Shown one piece after another: positions 1-7,973 of a stretch of DNA of 64,000 bases. The notes below the pieces were generated by a model. That model saw nothing but the letters and a program-made list of their open reading frames with translations. It was not told the DNA's origin and searched no databases. Source of the DNA: Wolbachia endosymbiont (group B) of Protocalliphora azurea (GTDB lineage Bacteria; Pseudomonadota; Alphaproteobacteria; Rickettsiales; Anaplasmataceae); contig NZ_OX366394.1 in NCBI RefSeq assembly GCF_947251865.1, forward strand, positions 310,001-374,000, given 5' to 3'. Positions within the stretch are counted from its first letter, which is position 1, and the number at the start of each line of letters is the position of its first letter. A program made the translations under genes and the position numbers.

Positions 1-371
1 GTTGATTTGCTAATGTTTAGGCCAAATTCCTCTGAGATTTTTATCTGCACTTCCTTAATAGTAATATTTGGATTTCTTTCTACCCATATTTCAATTTGCT
101 CACGTTGATTTTTCTTTAATTTGCTTTTTCTTCGCCGCTGAGACGGGGCAAATAATCTTTCTACTCTACCAAATTTTAGATGCTTTATCCATTCAGTCAA
201 AGCAGTCCTTGAAATTTTACATATTCTTGCCACAGCGCTTATACTACTTTCTTTTCCTGCTATCACCGCTTGTAACTTTTTTGAAACATATGCGTTATTT
301 CTGACCTTTTTTAACATTTCTTTCGCCAAATTTACAACTTTTTCGTCTAATAGTTTTGACCTTAATGCCAT
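1..371 (-). CDS. IS630-family transposase, N-terminal ORF (3' end outside window)
   Basis: This is the N-terminal DNA-binding half of a transposase that moves the IS630-like element. The start is ATG at 371-369. The protein begins MALRSKLLDEK and contains two helix-turn-helix-like regions: ARICKISRTALTEW, which should bind the terminal repeats, and a later segment ending in FGLNISKSTV at the window edge. It matches the first ORF of the two complete copies in the window as far as it goes. The catalytic domain (second ORF) would lie to the left of the window, so completeness cannot be judged. Confidence 0.9.
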   Translation of the reverse strand, partial: MALRSKLLDEKVVNLAKEMLKKVRNNAYVSKKLQAVIAGKESSISAVARICKISRTALTEWIKHLKFGRVERLFAPSQRRRKSKLKKNQREQIEIWVERNPNITIKEVQIKISEEFGLNISKS

Positions 372-452
372 TTATACCTCTCTATTTTATCTACTTTATT
401 ATCACTTCTTTCCCATTATTGTCTATCTGTTCTTTGCATAGTGGGAATTGGT
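1..452 (-). mobile_element. IS630-family insertion sequence, copy 1 (partial, cut by window start)
   Basis: This stretch is the 5' end of the same element found complete at 4648-5745 and 9168-10265; positions here correspond to the third copy minus 9813. The terminal sequence reads GGT then AT (453-454), as at the matching ends of the other copies. The element is inserted into an IS4-family transposase gene, whose remaining 3' part starts immediately to the right. The rest of the element lies outside the window. Confidence 0.93.
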
Positions 453-1236
453 ATTAGTTAGAGCTTCCAAAGATAGGGCAGTAAATAGAAAATCTCGATA
501 TCCTGAAAAAGGTGAGCAGAAGTTATGGGAATTTATTAAATCCTCTCATTGTGCAGGTACGGTAAAAGTTGAAGTTCCTGCAAAAGATAATAAGCCAAAA
601 AGAACAGCACATTTGGAAGTTAGATTCGGAAAGTTTATTATGCATCCATCTAAGAATAGTATTAGGCATAAGAAAGAAGAATTACTTAAATTACCACACT
701 ATGCAGTTTACGTTGTTGAAAAAGACTTTCCTTCTGAAACAAGTCCGCTAGAGTGGATGCTTTTAACAAATCTTCCAGTCAATACCTTTGATGAAGCTGT
801 TGAAAAAGTTAGGTGGTATTGTCTTAGATGGAAAATAGAAATATTACATAAAATTTTAAAATCTGGTCTCAAAGTTGAAGAATGTAGGCTTGGAACAGCA
901 GAAAGGTTGATGCGATATTTAACAGTAATGAGTATTATTGCTTGGAGAATTTTCTTTATTACAACAATTGCAAGAACTGATCCAACATTACCGTGTACTA
1001 CCTTATTAGCCGAAGAAGAATGGAAAGTTCTATATGTAAAAATACATAGAAAACCATGTTCAAATGCAACTCCTACTATAAAAGAAGCTGTTTCATGGGT
1101 TGCTCAACTTGGAGGACATTTGGCTAGAAAAAATGATCTAGAACCAGGACCCATTACTATTTGGAAAGGATGGAGACGTCTCTTTGATCTAGCAGAAGGA
1201 TGGCGACTTGCTCACGAACTTTATATTTGTGGGTAA
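453..1236 (+). pseudogene. IS4-family (Tn5-like) transposase, C-terminal fragment
   Basis: About 260 codons of the C-terminal part of an IS4-type DDE transposase are readable. The family signature Y-(2)-R-(3)-E-(6)-K is visible as YCLRWKIEILHKILK, coded near 816-860, which carries the catalytic glutamate. The C-terminal part (WRRLFDLAEGWRLAHEL) resembles the Tn5 transposase dimerisation region. The N-terminal half, with the catalytic aspartates, is missing from the window because the IS630 copy ends at 452. The fragment ends with TAA at 1234-1236. It abuts the tail-tube gene remnant, so this IS4 element had probably itself jumped into phage gene FII. It is not expected to be active. Confidence 0.88.
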
Positions 1237-1238
1237 TA

Positions 1239-1610
1239 GTAAGTATTGATATGGGCATGGAGAAACTTGAAGCAGACTTTACTTTCGCTGAGTATGATTC
1301 AGAACTATTTAGACTTTTTGGCTTGATAAATGGAAATTCAGTATCTTTGACGCTAAGGGGCGGATTACAAGGCAGTGGAAGTAATGATGTTGAAGGAGTA
1401 ATAATCAACCTTAGGGGCATATTCAAAGAATTTGATTTTGGTAGCTGGAAACCTGCTGAAAAAGCCACTCTAAAATGCACTGTAGCTGCTCATTATTATA
1501 AACTTACGATAGGTGGCAATGAGCTGATAGAGATCGATGCTGAAAATATGATTAGAAAGATAAATGGTGTTGATCAAATGGCCTTGCTGAAAACAGTTTT
1601 AGGGATTTAA
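1239..1610 (+). pseudogene. Phage WO major tail tube protein (P2 FII-like), 5'-truncated
   Basis: About 120 codons of the C-terminal part of a P2 FII-type contractile-tail tube protein remain (GMEKLEADFTFAEYD, LFGLINGNSVSLTLRG, then LKCTVAAHYYKLTIGG and LLKTVLGI at the end). P2 FII is about 170 residues and the first third is missing here. The break falls where the IS4 transposase fragment ends, so that insertion removed the start. An ATG at 1251 could start a shorter product, but it would lack the N-terminal tube strands. The position upstream of E, T, U, X and D matches the P2 tail gene order. The loss predicts that this prophage cannot build a normal tail by itself. Confidence 0.82.
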
Positions 1611-1697
1611 TGGAATAGACGGATTTCTTTTCACTTTTTTATTGAAAAATTACTGATAATGCTGTATAATTATTGATATTCTTTAGGTATTTTTGCT

Positions 1698-2633
1698 ATG
1701 GCTTTATCTAAGTTTCTCGACCCTAAAAATGATATAGCATTTCGCCGTATCTTTGGTACAGAAAAGAATAAAGATATCCTCATTCACTTTCTAAATGATA
1801 TTTTGAGCTTTACTGGCAAAAATGCAATACAGGATATAGAGTTCTTAAGTACTATTTTGGATCCCGAAATTGCCGCTAAAAAGCAAAGTATTGTTGATGT
1901 GCTATGTAAAGATTCAACAGGAGTACAATGGATAATTGAGATGCAGGTCGCTAAAACCAAAGGCTTTGAAAAACGTGCCCAATATTACGCTGCTAAAGCC
2001 TATTCAAGACAAGCAGATAAAGGTGATCAATACCATGACCTTAAGGAAATTATCTTTATTGCTATAGCAGATTGTATACTGTTTCCTGATAAGTCCGAGT
2101 ATAAATCAAAGCACACTATTCGCGATGAAGATACTAATGAACATGATCTAAAAGATTTTTACTTTGTATTTATTGAACTGCCTAAATTTTCCAAAACTAA
2201 AGAAGATCAGCTTTCAAATATAGTTGAGAAGTGGGTGTATTTTTTTAAGTACGCTGATGAAACAAGTGAAGAAGAATTGGAAAGAATAATAGGAAGTGAC
2301 GTAATAATCAAAAAAGCGTATGAAGAGCTAAACAGGTTTAACTGGTCAGAAAAAGAGTTTATAGCATATGAACAGGAGAGCAAGCGTATTCGTGATGAAC
2401 AGGCTGTCCTTGCTCAAAAACTTGATGATGCTAAAGAGGAAGGAATCAAAATTGGTGAAGAGAAAGGAAAGATTGAAGGAAAGATTGAAGGAAAGATTGA
2501 AGGAAAGATTGAAGGAAAGATTGAAGTTGCAAAAGCGATGTTGACTAATAATGTTGATATTAACACTATTGTCAAGTGTACAGGTCTTTCTGTCGATGAA
2601 GTTCAAGAATTAATTCAAGTTGAAGAGAAATAA
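1698..2633 (+). CDS. Rpn family recombination-promoting nuclease / PD-(D/E)XK transposase-like protein
   Basis: This 311-residue protein opens with LDPKNDIAFRRIFG, the usual start of Rpn/PD-(D/E)XK 'putative transposase' proteins that are multicopy in Wolbachia. The nuclease core is visible as D in IVDVLCKD followed by the E-x-Q of IIEMQVA (roughly residues 73-96), with a following KRAQYYAAKAYSRQ helix. The C-terminus is helical, carries five GKIE tetrapeptides in tandem (about residues 257-276) and ends in a small helix-turn-helix-like segment (VDINTIVKCTGLSVDEV). Family members nick DNA and stimulate RecA-independent recombination. It is an insertion between tail genes FII and E, where P2 has none, so it is probably a passenger. 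It looks intact. Confidence 0.85.
   Translation: MALSKFLDPKNDIAFRRIFGTEKNKDILIHFLNDILSFTGKNAIQDIEFLSTILDPEIAAKKQSIVDVLCKDSTGVQWIIEMQVAKTKGFEKRAQYYAAKAYSRQADKGDQYHDLKEIIFIAIADCILFPDKSEYKSKHTIRDEDTNEHDLKDFYFVFIELPKFSKTKEDQLSNIVEKWVYFFKYADETSEEELERIIGSDVIIKKAYEELNRFNWSEKEFIAYEQESKRIRDEQAVLAQKLDDAKEEGIKIGEEKGKIEGKIEGKIEGKIEGKIEVAKAMLTNNVDINTIVKCTGLSVDEVQELIQVEEK
2466..2525 (+). repeat. Five tandem 12-bp repeats inside the Rpn-like gene
   Basis: The unit GGAAAGATTGAA is repeated exactly five times without interruption, coding GKIE each time. The period is a multiple of three, so slippage would change the length of the helical linker without breaking the frame. Confidence 0.95.
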
Positions 2634-2751
2634 CCCCTACTATAACTTTTATATTAGGTTGCCTCTTCAATCAAACACAAAAACTGTAATAAAAAAAATT
2701 AGTTATGTAAAAGCTATGAAGTTTTTATTTAATTAACTTTTAGGGGAAAAC

Positions 2752-3003
2752 ATGACAACAGTAGAACTTAATAACCCAATAACAGTAGAAGGAATTTTAC
2801 TCTCAGAGCTAACTCTGCGCCGTCCAAAAGTGCGAGATCGTTTAGCTGTTGAACGTATGAGTAATAACGATGCAGAGAAAGAAGTAGCACTAATTGCAAA
2901 TCTTGCAAGTATTTCAAGAGAAGCAGTAGAAGAACTTGATCTTGCAGACTACAGTAAGATTCAAGAAGCGTTACAAGGTTTTTTGTCTCAGCAGAAGACT
3001 TGA
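2752..3003 (+). CDS. Phage tail assembly chaperone E (P2 gpE-like)
   Basis: This is an 83-residue protein starting MTTVELNNPITVEG and continuing with SELTLRRPKVRDRLAVERM, characteristic of P2 gpE-like tail assembly proteins. In P2, E and its frameshifted extension E' act as chaperones for the tape measure protein. ATG 2752 is preceded by the Shine-Dalgarno-like stretch AGGGGAAAAC. The zero frame stops at 3001-3003. A heptamer at 2979-2985 allows the longer E+E' product. The neighbouring genes (FII remnant upstream, T downstream) agree with this identity. Confidence 0.88.
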   Translation: MTTVELNNPITVEGILLSELTLRRPKVRDRLAVERMSNNDAEKEVALIANLASISREAVEELDLADYSKIQEALQGFLSQQKT

Positions 3004-3119
3004 GGCTGAGCATATTGTCGCTTAGCTCAATGGTTGGTGGTGGAATCAATCAGTGGCTTGATATGGATATTAAAGAATTTATTACGTGGTTTGAAAGTAG
3101 CAAAAAGTTATACAAATGA
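2752..3119 (+). CDS. Tail assembly protein E+E' made by -1 ribosomal frameshift
   Basis: If ribosomes slip back one base on the T-TTT-TTG heptamer at 2979-2985, translation continues for 44 codons in the -1 frame (VSAEDLRLSILS... to ...FESSKKLYK) and ends at TGA 3117-3119, giving about 122 residues. The extension resembles E' proteins of P2-like phages, in which a T6G slippery heptamer between E and E' is established. The terminal TGA overlaps the ATG of the tape measure gene (ATGA at 3116-3119), which suggests translational coupling. The zero-frame product is the 83-residue E. The frame and the heptamer are read directly; slippage in this organism is inferred. Confidence 0.8.
2979..2985 (+). 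promoter_or_regulatory. Programmed -1 frameshift slippery heptamer (E/E')
   Basis: T TTT TTG lies in the correct zero frame (GGT TTT TTG) six codons before the E stop. Shifting back one base opens the E' frame without any other change. Confidence 0.82.
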
Positions 3120-4647
3120 AAGCAATTTCTATAGTAATTGGAGCAACACTGCAAAGCAGTTTTAATAGTACGATGGCAGGTAGTACGAAGCAGCTTTCTC
3201 GTATTGGTAGTACGATAAAACAACTTGAATCATCAAGTAAATCAGTGTCTAAGTTTAAAGAGCTCAGCCACGATGCTCTGCTTGCTTGGCGTTCTTGGAA
3301 TGAACTGGAAATAAAAACAAAATCTCTTGCTCAGCAGATAAAAAACGCAGAAGAACCGAGTAAGAGTCTGCAAAATGAGTTTACAAGGTCTAAAACTGCA
3401 GCACTGAAAGCTAAAACAGCTTATTTACAAAAAAGAAGTGCTCTTCGCCTACTACGCACGGAGTTCAGTAAAAGTGGTAGAGACATAAAATCTCTTATTG
3501 GAGATCAAGCTAAACTTGGCTCTTCTATTGAAAAGCTTAAAAATAACTATACGGCTTTAAATTCCGTAATGCAAAAACGTAAAGGAGTTCTAGCGCAAAG
3601 AGTAAATTTCAAAGCTCAAATGATAGATGCTGTAACACTTGGACTCACCCTTGCAGCACCACTTAAGGCTGCAATTAGTTTTGAGAGTGCTATGGCTGAT
3701 GTAAAAAAAGTTGTAAAATTTGAAGATAAAGATGTAAATGGGTTAACAAAGCTTGGGGAAACATTAAAGGCAATGTCACGAACAATTCCGCTATCTGCAG
3801 CAGAACTTGCGCAAATTACTGCAAGTGGTGGTCAACTTGGTATTGCAGCTAAAGATCTTGCAATTTTTACAGATACTGTGGCCAAAATGGCAACTGCATT
3901 TGATATGTCAGCAGAAGAAGCAGGAGAAGCTATTGCTAAGCTTTCTAATATTTACCAAATTGAAATTGGTGAAATGGCAAATATTGGTGATGCGATAAAC
4001 CATATCTCTGATAACACTGCAGCAAAGGCCAAGGAAATTGTTCCGACGCTAAACAGAATTGGTGGTACAGCAAGGCAATTTGGCTTAACTGCAGTGGAGG
4101 CAGGAGCTTTAGCAAGCAGCTTTATTAGTCTTGGTAAAGCTCCTGAAAAGGCAGGTACGGCGATTAATGCAATGCTTAGCAAACTACAAACAGCGAGTAA
4201 ACAAGGTGGCAATTTTCAAAAAGCGTTTCAAGTGTTAAAAATAAATGCTCAGGAGTTTGAGAAAGCAATCGGTAAGAATGCACAAGGTACATTACTTAAG
4301 TTTTTAGAAACAGTTGCAAAATTAGATAAGCAAGAACGTTCTAGCGTTCTCTTTGACCTCTTTGGTCTTGAATATCAAGATGATATAGCGCTACTTACTG
4401 GTAGTCTTGATGAGTATAGAAAATCTTTGCGACTAATAAACGAAGAATATCAAGGCTCAATGCAAAGAGAGTTTGAAAATAGAGCAAATACTACAGCAAA
4501 TAATCTTCAGTTACTTAAGAACTCAATAGCAGAAGTGGGAATGAATCTTGGCTTTGTATTATTACCATCTTTAAATTTTACTGTTAATCTTCTCAGGTCA
4601 GCAACTACACAAGTAGCACTTTATGCCAAGGAGTATAGAGTACTGAT
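3116..4647 (+). pseudogene. Phage tail tape measure protein (P2 gpT-like), 5' part, split by IS630
   Basis: This is the first 510 codons of a tape measure protein: N-terminal helices, a coiled-coil stretch, then the TP901/PhageMin_Tail-type core (FESAMADVKKVVKFED, MATAFDMSAEEAGEAI, TARQFGLTAVEAGALAS). The gene continues at 5748-6381. If the IS and one copy of the AT duplication (4646-4647 / 5746-5747) are removed, the two parts join in frame as CTG-ATG-ACT and give a protein of 721 residues. As it stands, translation enters the IS and stops after 11-12 foreign residues at 4684. The start ATG overlaps the E' stop. A truncated tape measure cannot set tail length, so this tail module is presumably dead. 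Confidence 0.9.
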
Positions 4648-4728
4648 ACCAATTCCCACTATGCAAAGAACAGATAGACAATAATGGGAAAGAAGTGATA
4701 ATAAAGTAGATAAAATAGAGAGGTATAA

Positions 4729-5247
4729 ATGGCATTAAGGTCAAAACTATTAGACGAAAAAGTTGTAAATTTGGCGAAAGAAATGTTAAAAAAGGTCAGA
4801 AATAACGCATATGTTTCAAAAAAGTTACAAGCGGTGATAGCAGGAAAAGAAAGTAGTATAAGCGCTGTGGCAAGAATATGTAAAATTTCAAGGACTGCTT
4901 TGACTGAATGGATAAAGCATCTAAAATTTGGTAGAGTAGAAAGATTATTTGCCCCGTCTCAGCGGCGAAGAAAAAGCAAATTAAAGAAAAATCAACGTGA
5001 GCAAATTGAAATATGGGTAGAAAGAAATCCAAATATTACTATTAAGGAAGTGCAGATAAAAATCTCAGAGGAATTTGGCCTAAACATTAGCAAATCAACA
5101 GTGCACCGTGAGATACAAAGGATGAAATTTTCTTATATAACACCGAGGCCAATGCACCATAAACAAGATAAAAACAAGCAAGAAGAGTTTAAAAAATACT
5201 TCAATAAAATAGTCAATTCCCACCCTGAAAAAGAGGTGTTTTTTTGA
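4729..5247 (+). CDS. IS630-family transposase ORF A (DNA-binding half)
   Basis: This 172-residue ORF begins MALRSKLLDEKVVNLAKEM. It has helix-turn-helix-like segments (ISAVARICKISRTALTEW and FGLNISKSTVHREIQRM) and a basic linker (SQRRRKSKLKKNQREQ), as in the N-terminal half of IS630/Tc1-like transposases. It ends at TGA 5245-5247 directly after a run of seven T. The catalytic half continues in another frame; moving +1 in the T run gives FFDESRFG, the strand carrying the first catalytic aspartate. The same arrangement is present in copy 3. Confidence 0.9.
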   Translation: MALRSKLLDEKVVNLAKEMLKKVRNNAYVSKKLQAVIAGKESSISAVARICKISRTALTEWIKHLKFGRVERLFAPSQRRRKSKLKKNQREQIEIWVERNPNITIKEVQIKISEEFGLNISKSTVHREIQRMKFSYITPRPMHHKQDKNKQEEFKKYFNKIVNSHPEKEVFF

Positions 5248-5731
5248 TGAATCACGATTTGGAACTCATTCAAAAATCGGACACGGATGGTTTAAAAAAG
5301 GGGTCAGAACGCAGGTTAAAATGAAAATTGGTAGACAAAATTTCTATATCTACAGTGCGGTAAATCCAAGAAGTGGTAAGAAAATCAGCCTACTTGCTCC
5401 ATATGTAAACACTGATTGTATGAATATATTTCTGGAGCAGATGTCGAAAGATTTAGGCACGAAAAAAGCCTTTCTTGTAATGGATTGTGCAAGTTGGCAT
5501 AGATCAAAAAGTTTGAAATTTCAGGAAAACATTACCATTATATACTTGCCTCCTTATTCACCGGAACTGAATCCTGTTGAGAGGTTGTGGCAATATATCA
5601 AATACAATACTTTACGTAACAGAGTCTACGATACCATAGGCTTACTTGCAGATGTTCTGTGTAATTTTATTGTCAGTATTTCCAGCACTACTATTAAACG
5701 AGTTTGTAATGTTTCTTATTTGTTCGATTAG
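5246..5731 (+). CDS. IS630-family transposase ORF B (DDE catalytic half)
   Basis: This frame is open from DESRFG at 5246 and includes an internal ATG at 5321. It holds the DDE catalytic core: D in FFDESRFG, D in VMDCASWH, and E in PPYSPELNPVERLWQ, the typical IS630 end motif. There is no independent start codon before the first aspartate, so a working enzyme needs a +1 (or -2) frameshift in the T7 run at 5239-5245. A start at 5321 would lose the first catalytic residue. Both complete copies share the same junction, which favours a programmed shift over decay, although recent spread of a broken copy moved in trans is possible. Confidence 0.85.
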   Translation, partial: DESRFGTHSKIGHGWFKKGVRTQVKMKIGRQNFYIYSAVNPRSGKKISLLAPYVNTDCMNIFLEQMSKDLGTKKAFLVMDCASWHRSKSLKFQENITIIYLPPYSPELNPVERLWQYIKYNTLRNRVYDTIGLLADVLCNFIVSISSTTIKRVCNVSYLFD

Positions 5732-5745
5732 TAATGGAATTTGGT

Positions 5746-6381
5746 ATGACTACAGTAATCACGAGTACTGCTACAGCCTTGATTAGCATTAAAATAGCAG
5801 CTATATCTCTTGGATATGCTTGGACTTTTGTAAAAGGTTCCTTACTCGCTCTTTTGTCTACTTGGAAAGTGTTTGGATCTGTTATTACTTTGGTAAAAAT
5901 AGGTCTTTCTGCAGTTTTTCCAGCAATAATTGCTGGATTTAAAGCATTGACAATTGCCTTAATGAGTAACCCTATGGGACTGGTTATTGGTGGTTTTGCT
6001 GTTGCTGCAACTCTGATGATTATCAAGTGGCAAGCAGTAAAAGACTTCTTTATTACCATTTGGGAATCAGTGAAAGTTGTATGGAAGTCTTTTTCTGATT
6101 GGATAGGAAAATTTTGGAATAATATTACTCAGCCTTTTAAAACAATCAATAATCTGTGGAGCAAAAAAAATGAGGCTAGACTAGAAGTTAGATCTGTAAA
6201 TAACGTTATCAGTGATTCCCTTAAGCACCCTATTACAGCACAAAATAAGACTATAGAGAACAAAATGCAATTTAGTATCAATATTCATTCAAGCCCTGGG
6301 CAAAATGCACGCAGCATTGCTGATGAAGTAATGGAACGAATTAGAGAACAATTTAGTGGCGCACTTTACGATATAAATTAA
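5746..6381 (+). pseudogene. Phage tail tape measure protein, 3' part after the IS630
   Basis: This is the C-terminal 211 codons of the split tape measure gene, entered in frame at ATG 5746-5748 or 5748 after IS removal. It contains two long hydrophobic helices (about ALISIKIAAISLGYAW and LTIALMSNPMGLVIGGFAV), which in tape measure proteins are thought to enter the host membrane, then the motif WQAVKDFFITIWESVK and a C-terminal tail ending MERIREQFSGALYDIN. No Shine-Dalgarno sequence precedes it, so separate translation is doubtful. The stop at 6381 is 3 bases before gpU. Confidence 0.88.
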
Positions 6382-6384
6382 ATT

Positions 6385-6792
6385 ATGTTATCTCTTGGTC
6401 CATATAGATTTGCATTAACTGAGCAAGGTTTTACACGTAGAAGTGAATATCGCTGGCCTGCACTTGAGCGTATTGGGGAAAAGCCATTGCTTCAAAGTAT
6501 TGGTCCTGGAGAGGACATTGTTGAGCTTGCAGGAGTAATCTATTCAGGAGGGATGAAGCAAATAAATAATATGCGAAATTCATCGAAACCTCTTTTACTT
6601 ATTGATGGCCAGGGTAACATTTTAGGCCATTTTGTTATTGTGAAAATAGAAGAAACGCAGAAATATTTTTTTCCAAATGGTGAACCAAGAAAGATTGAGT
6701 TTCATTTAAGTTTAAAACATTATAGCAATTTATCATCACAAAATAACACTACTGACTTTACTGCAGCTGACAATGATGTACTACAAAACTAA
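6385..6792 (+). CDS. Phage tail protein U (P2 gpU-like tail terminator)
   Basis: This 135-residue protein contains FALTEQGFTRRSEYRWPALERIG, with RIGEKPLLQSIGPGEDIVELAGVIY, the conserved body of P2 gpU-type proteins that cap the tail tube. P2 gpU is about 159 residues, so this is slightly short but complete in the conserved region. It starts 3 bases after the tape measure stop and overlaps the next gene by 20 bases, consistent with one tail operon in the order T-U-X-D. The gene itself looks intact. Confidence 0.88.
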   Translation: MLSLGPYRFALTEQGFTRRSEYRWPALERIGEKPLLQSIGPGEDIVELAGVIYSGGMKQINNMRNSSKPLLLIDGQGNILGHFVIVKIEETQKYFFPNGEPRKIEFHLSLKHYSNLSSQNNTTDFTAADNDVLQN

Positions 6793-6976
6793 GGAAAATG
6801 ATATGTTAGATTTAATCTGCTGGAACTACTATGGATTCAGCTCAGAAGCAGTTGAGATTGTGTTAAGAGCTAATCCTGGACTTGCAGAGTATAAAAGTCT
6901 TCCTGCAGGATTAATCATTAAACTTCCTGTTATTCAAAAAGAGACACAAAAGCAAGTAGTAAAACTATGGGATTAA
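6773..6976 (+). CDS. Phage tail protein X (P2 gpX-like, LysM-type)
   Basis: This 67-residue protein is the same length as P2 gpX. It shows the LysM-like pattern DMLDLICWNYYG...VEIVLRANPGLAEY...LPAGLIIKLP, typical of tail protein X and thought to bind peptidoglycan or the tail hub. ATG 6773 lies inside the end of gpU (20-base overlap in another frame); a second ATG follows at 6776. It ends two bases before gpD. The very short size and the P2 gene order both support the call. Confidence 0.87.
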   Translation: MMYYKTKENDMLDLICWNYYGFSSEAVEIVLRANPGLAEYKSLPAGLIIKLPVIQKETQKQVVKLWD

Positions 6977-6977
6977 A

Positions 6978-7973
6978 ATGACACCAGACTTTAGTATTTC
7001 AGTAGAGGGCATTTCCATCACTGAATTGGTGAAAAGTCGATTGGTATCAATGCATATTACTGATGAAGCAGGAGTAATAAGTGATACTGCTGTAATTCAT
7101 CTTGATGACCGTGATTCATTATTTGAGATTCCTAGAACTGGGGCAAAGCTAAATATTTTACTCGGGTATAAGGAAACTGGCATTGTGCCAATGGGAGATT
7201 ATATAGTAAATGAAATTACGCTACAAGGCCCGCCACAATCACTAAAGATTAAAAGTCATGCAGCGGATCTAAAAGAGTCATTAAAGGAACAAGTGTTTAA
7301 TGAGTGGCATCAAATCACCTTAAATGATTTGGTAAAAAAGATTGCAGACAAACATGGCTATCAAGCTAAAGTTGCTGCAGAGTTTGCAAATATCATGATA
7401 TCGCATATTGATCAGACTGCAGAGAGCGATATGCATTTTTTAACCAGGCTTGCTCAAATTTATGGAGCAATAGCAAAACCTGCAGGAGGATATTTACTTT
7501 TTGTTTCAAAAGGGAAAGCAAAATCAGTTACCGGAAAAACTTTAAGCACTATTACTTTAACACCTAGAGATATTACAAGTTGGCAAGTAAGATTTAATGA
7601 GCGTAATCAATATGGCTCGGTTATTGCCTATTGGTATGATTATGAAAAAGCAGAGACTATAACAGAAAAAATAGGCGATCAAGAACCAAGCTATATTCTG
7701 CGAGATGTTTATGCAAGCAGTGATTTGGCGCAAAGTGCAGCATCTGTAAAATTAAATCAGCTGATGAGCAGTACAGCAACACTAAATATCACAATGCCAG
7801 GCAAACCTGAGTTATTTGCCGAAGCAAAGATTAATCTTTCTGGATTTCGTAAAGGAGTTTATGGTGATTGGATAATAAATAAGGCTGAGCATGTAATTGA
7901 TAACCTAGGCTATCGTAGTATGGTAACAGCTGTTACGGAGGCACGGGAAAGTAAATTGATAATTTCCTCATAG
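6978..7973 (+). CDS. Phage late control protein D (P2 gpD-like baseplate hub)
   Basis: This 331-residue protein starts MTPDFSISVEGISITELV and shows gpD landmarks: LDDRDSLFEIPRTGAKLNILLGY, the SLKEQVFNEWHQITL segment, and SDMHFLTRLAQIYGAIAKPAGGYLLF. gpD forms the hub of contractile tails (gp27-like) and in P2 is linked to late control. The final 64 bases overlap the 3' end of a convergent ankyrin gene, so the C-terminal TAVTEARESKLIISS is coded on DNA used on both strands. The start has ATG two bases after the gpX stop. It appears complete. Confidence 0.9.
   Translation: MTPDFSISVEGISITELVKSRLVSMHITDEAGVISDTAVIHLDDRDSLFEIPRTGAKLNILLGYKETGIVPMGDYIVNEITLQGPPQSLKIKSHAADLKESLKEQVFNEWHQITLNDLVKKIADKHGYQAKVAAEFANIMISHIDQTAESDMHFLTRLAQIYGAIAKPAGGYLLFVSKGKAKSVTGKTLSTITLTPRDITSWQVRFNERNQYGSVIAYWYDYEKAETITEKIGDQEPSYILRDVYASSDLAQSAASVKLNQLMSSTATLNITMPGKPELFAEAKINLSGFRKGVYGDWIINKAEHVIDNLGYRSMVTAVTEARESKLIISS

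Larger units (their letters stand above)
4648..5745 (+). mobile_element. IS630-family insertion sequence, copy 2 (complete, 1098 bp)
   Basis: The element begins ACCAATTCCCACTATGC and ends GGAATTTGGT; the reverse complement of the right end, ACCAAATTCC, is an imperfect match to the left end. It appears identical to copy 3, mirror-imaged, through the whole stretch compared by eye. Both sides carry AT (4646-4647, 5746-5747). Treating AT as the duplicated target restores the tape measure frame, whereas treating the adjacent TA as the duplication does not. It carries two overlapping transposase reading frames. Confidence 0.92.

Noticed and set aside
4796..5032. 78-codon frame antisense to IS630 ORF A (also at 68-304 and 9881-10117)
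   Set aside because: It occurs only because the IS is repeated and lies wholly opposite the transposase; low-complexity Phe/Leu-rich product without family resemblance.
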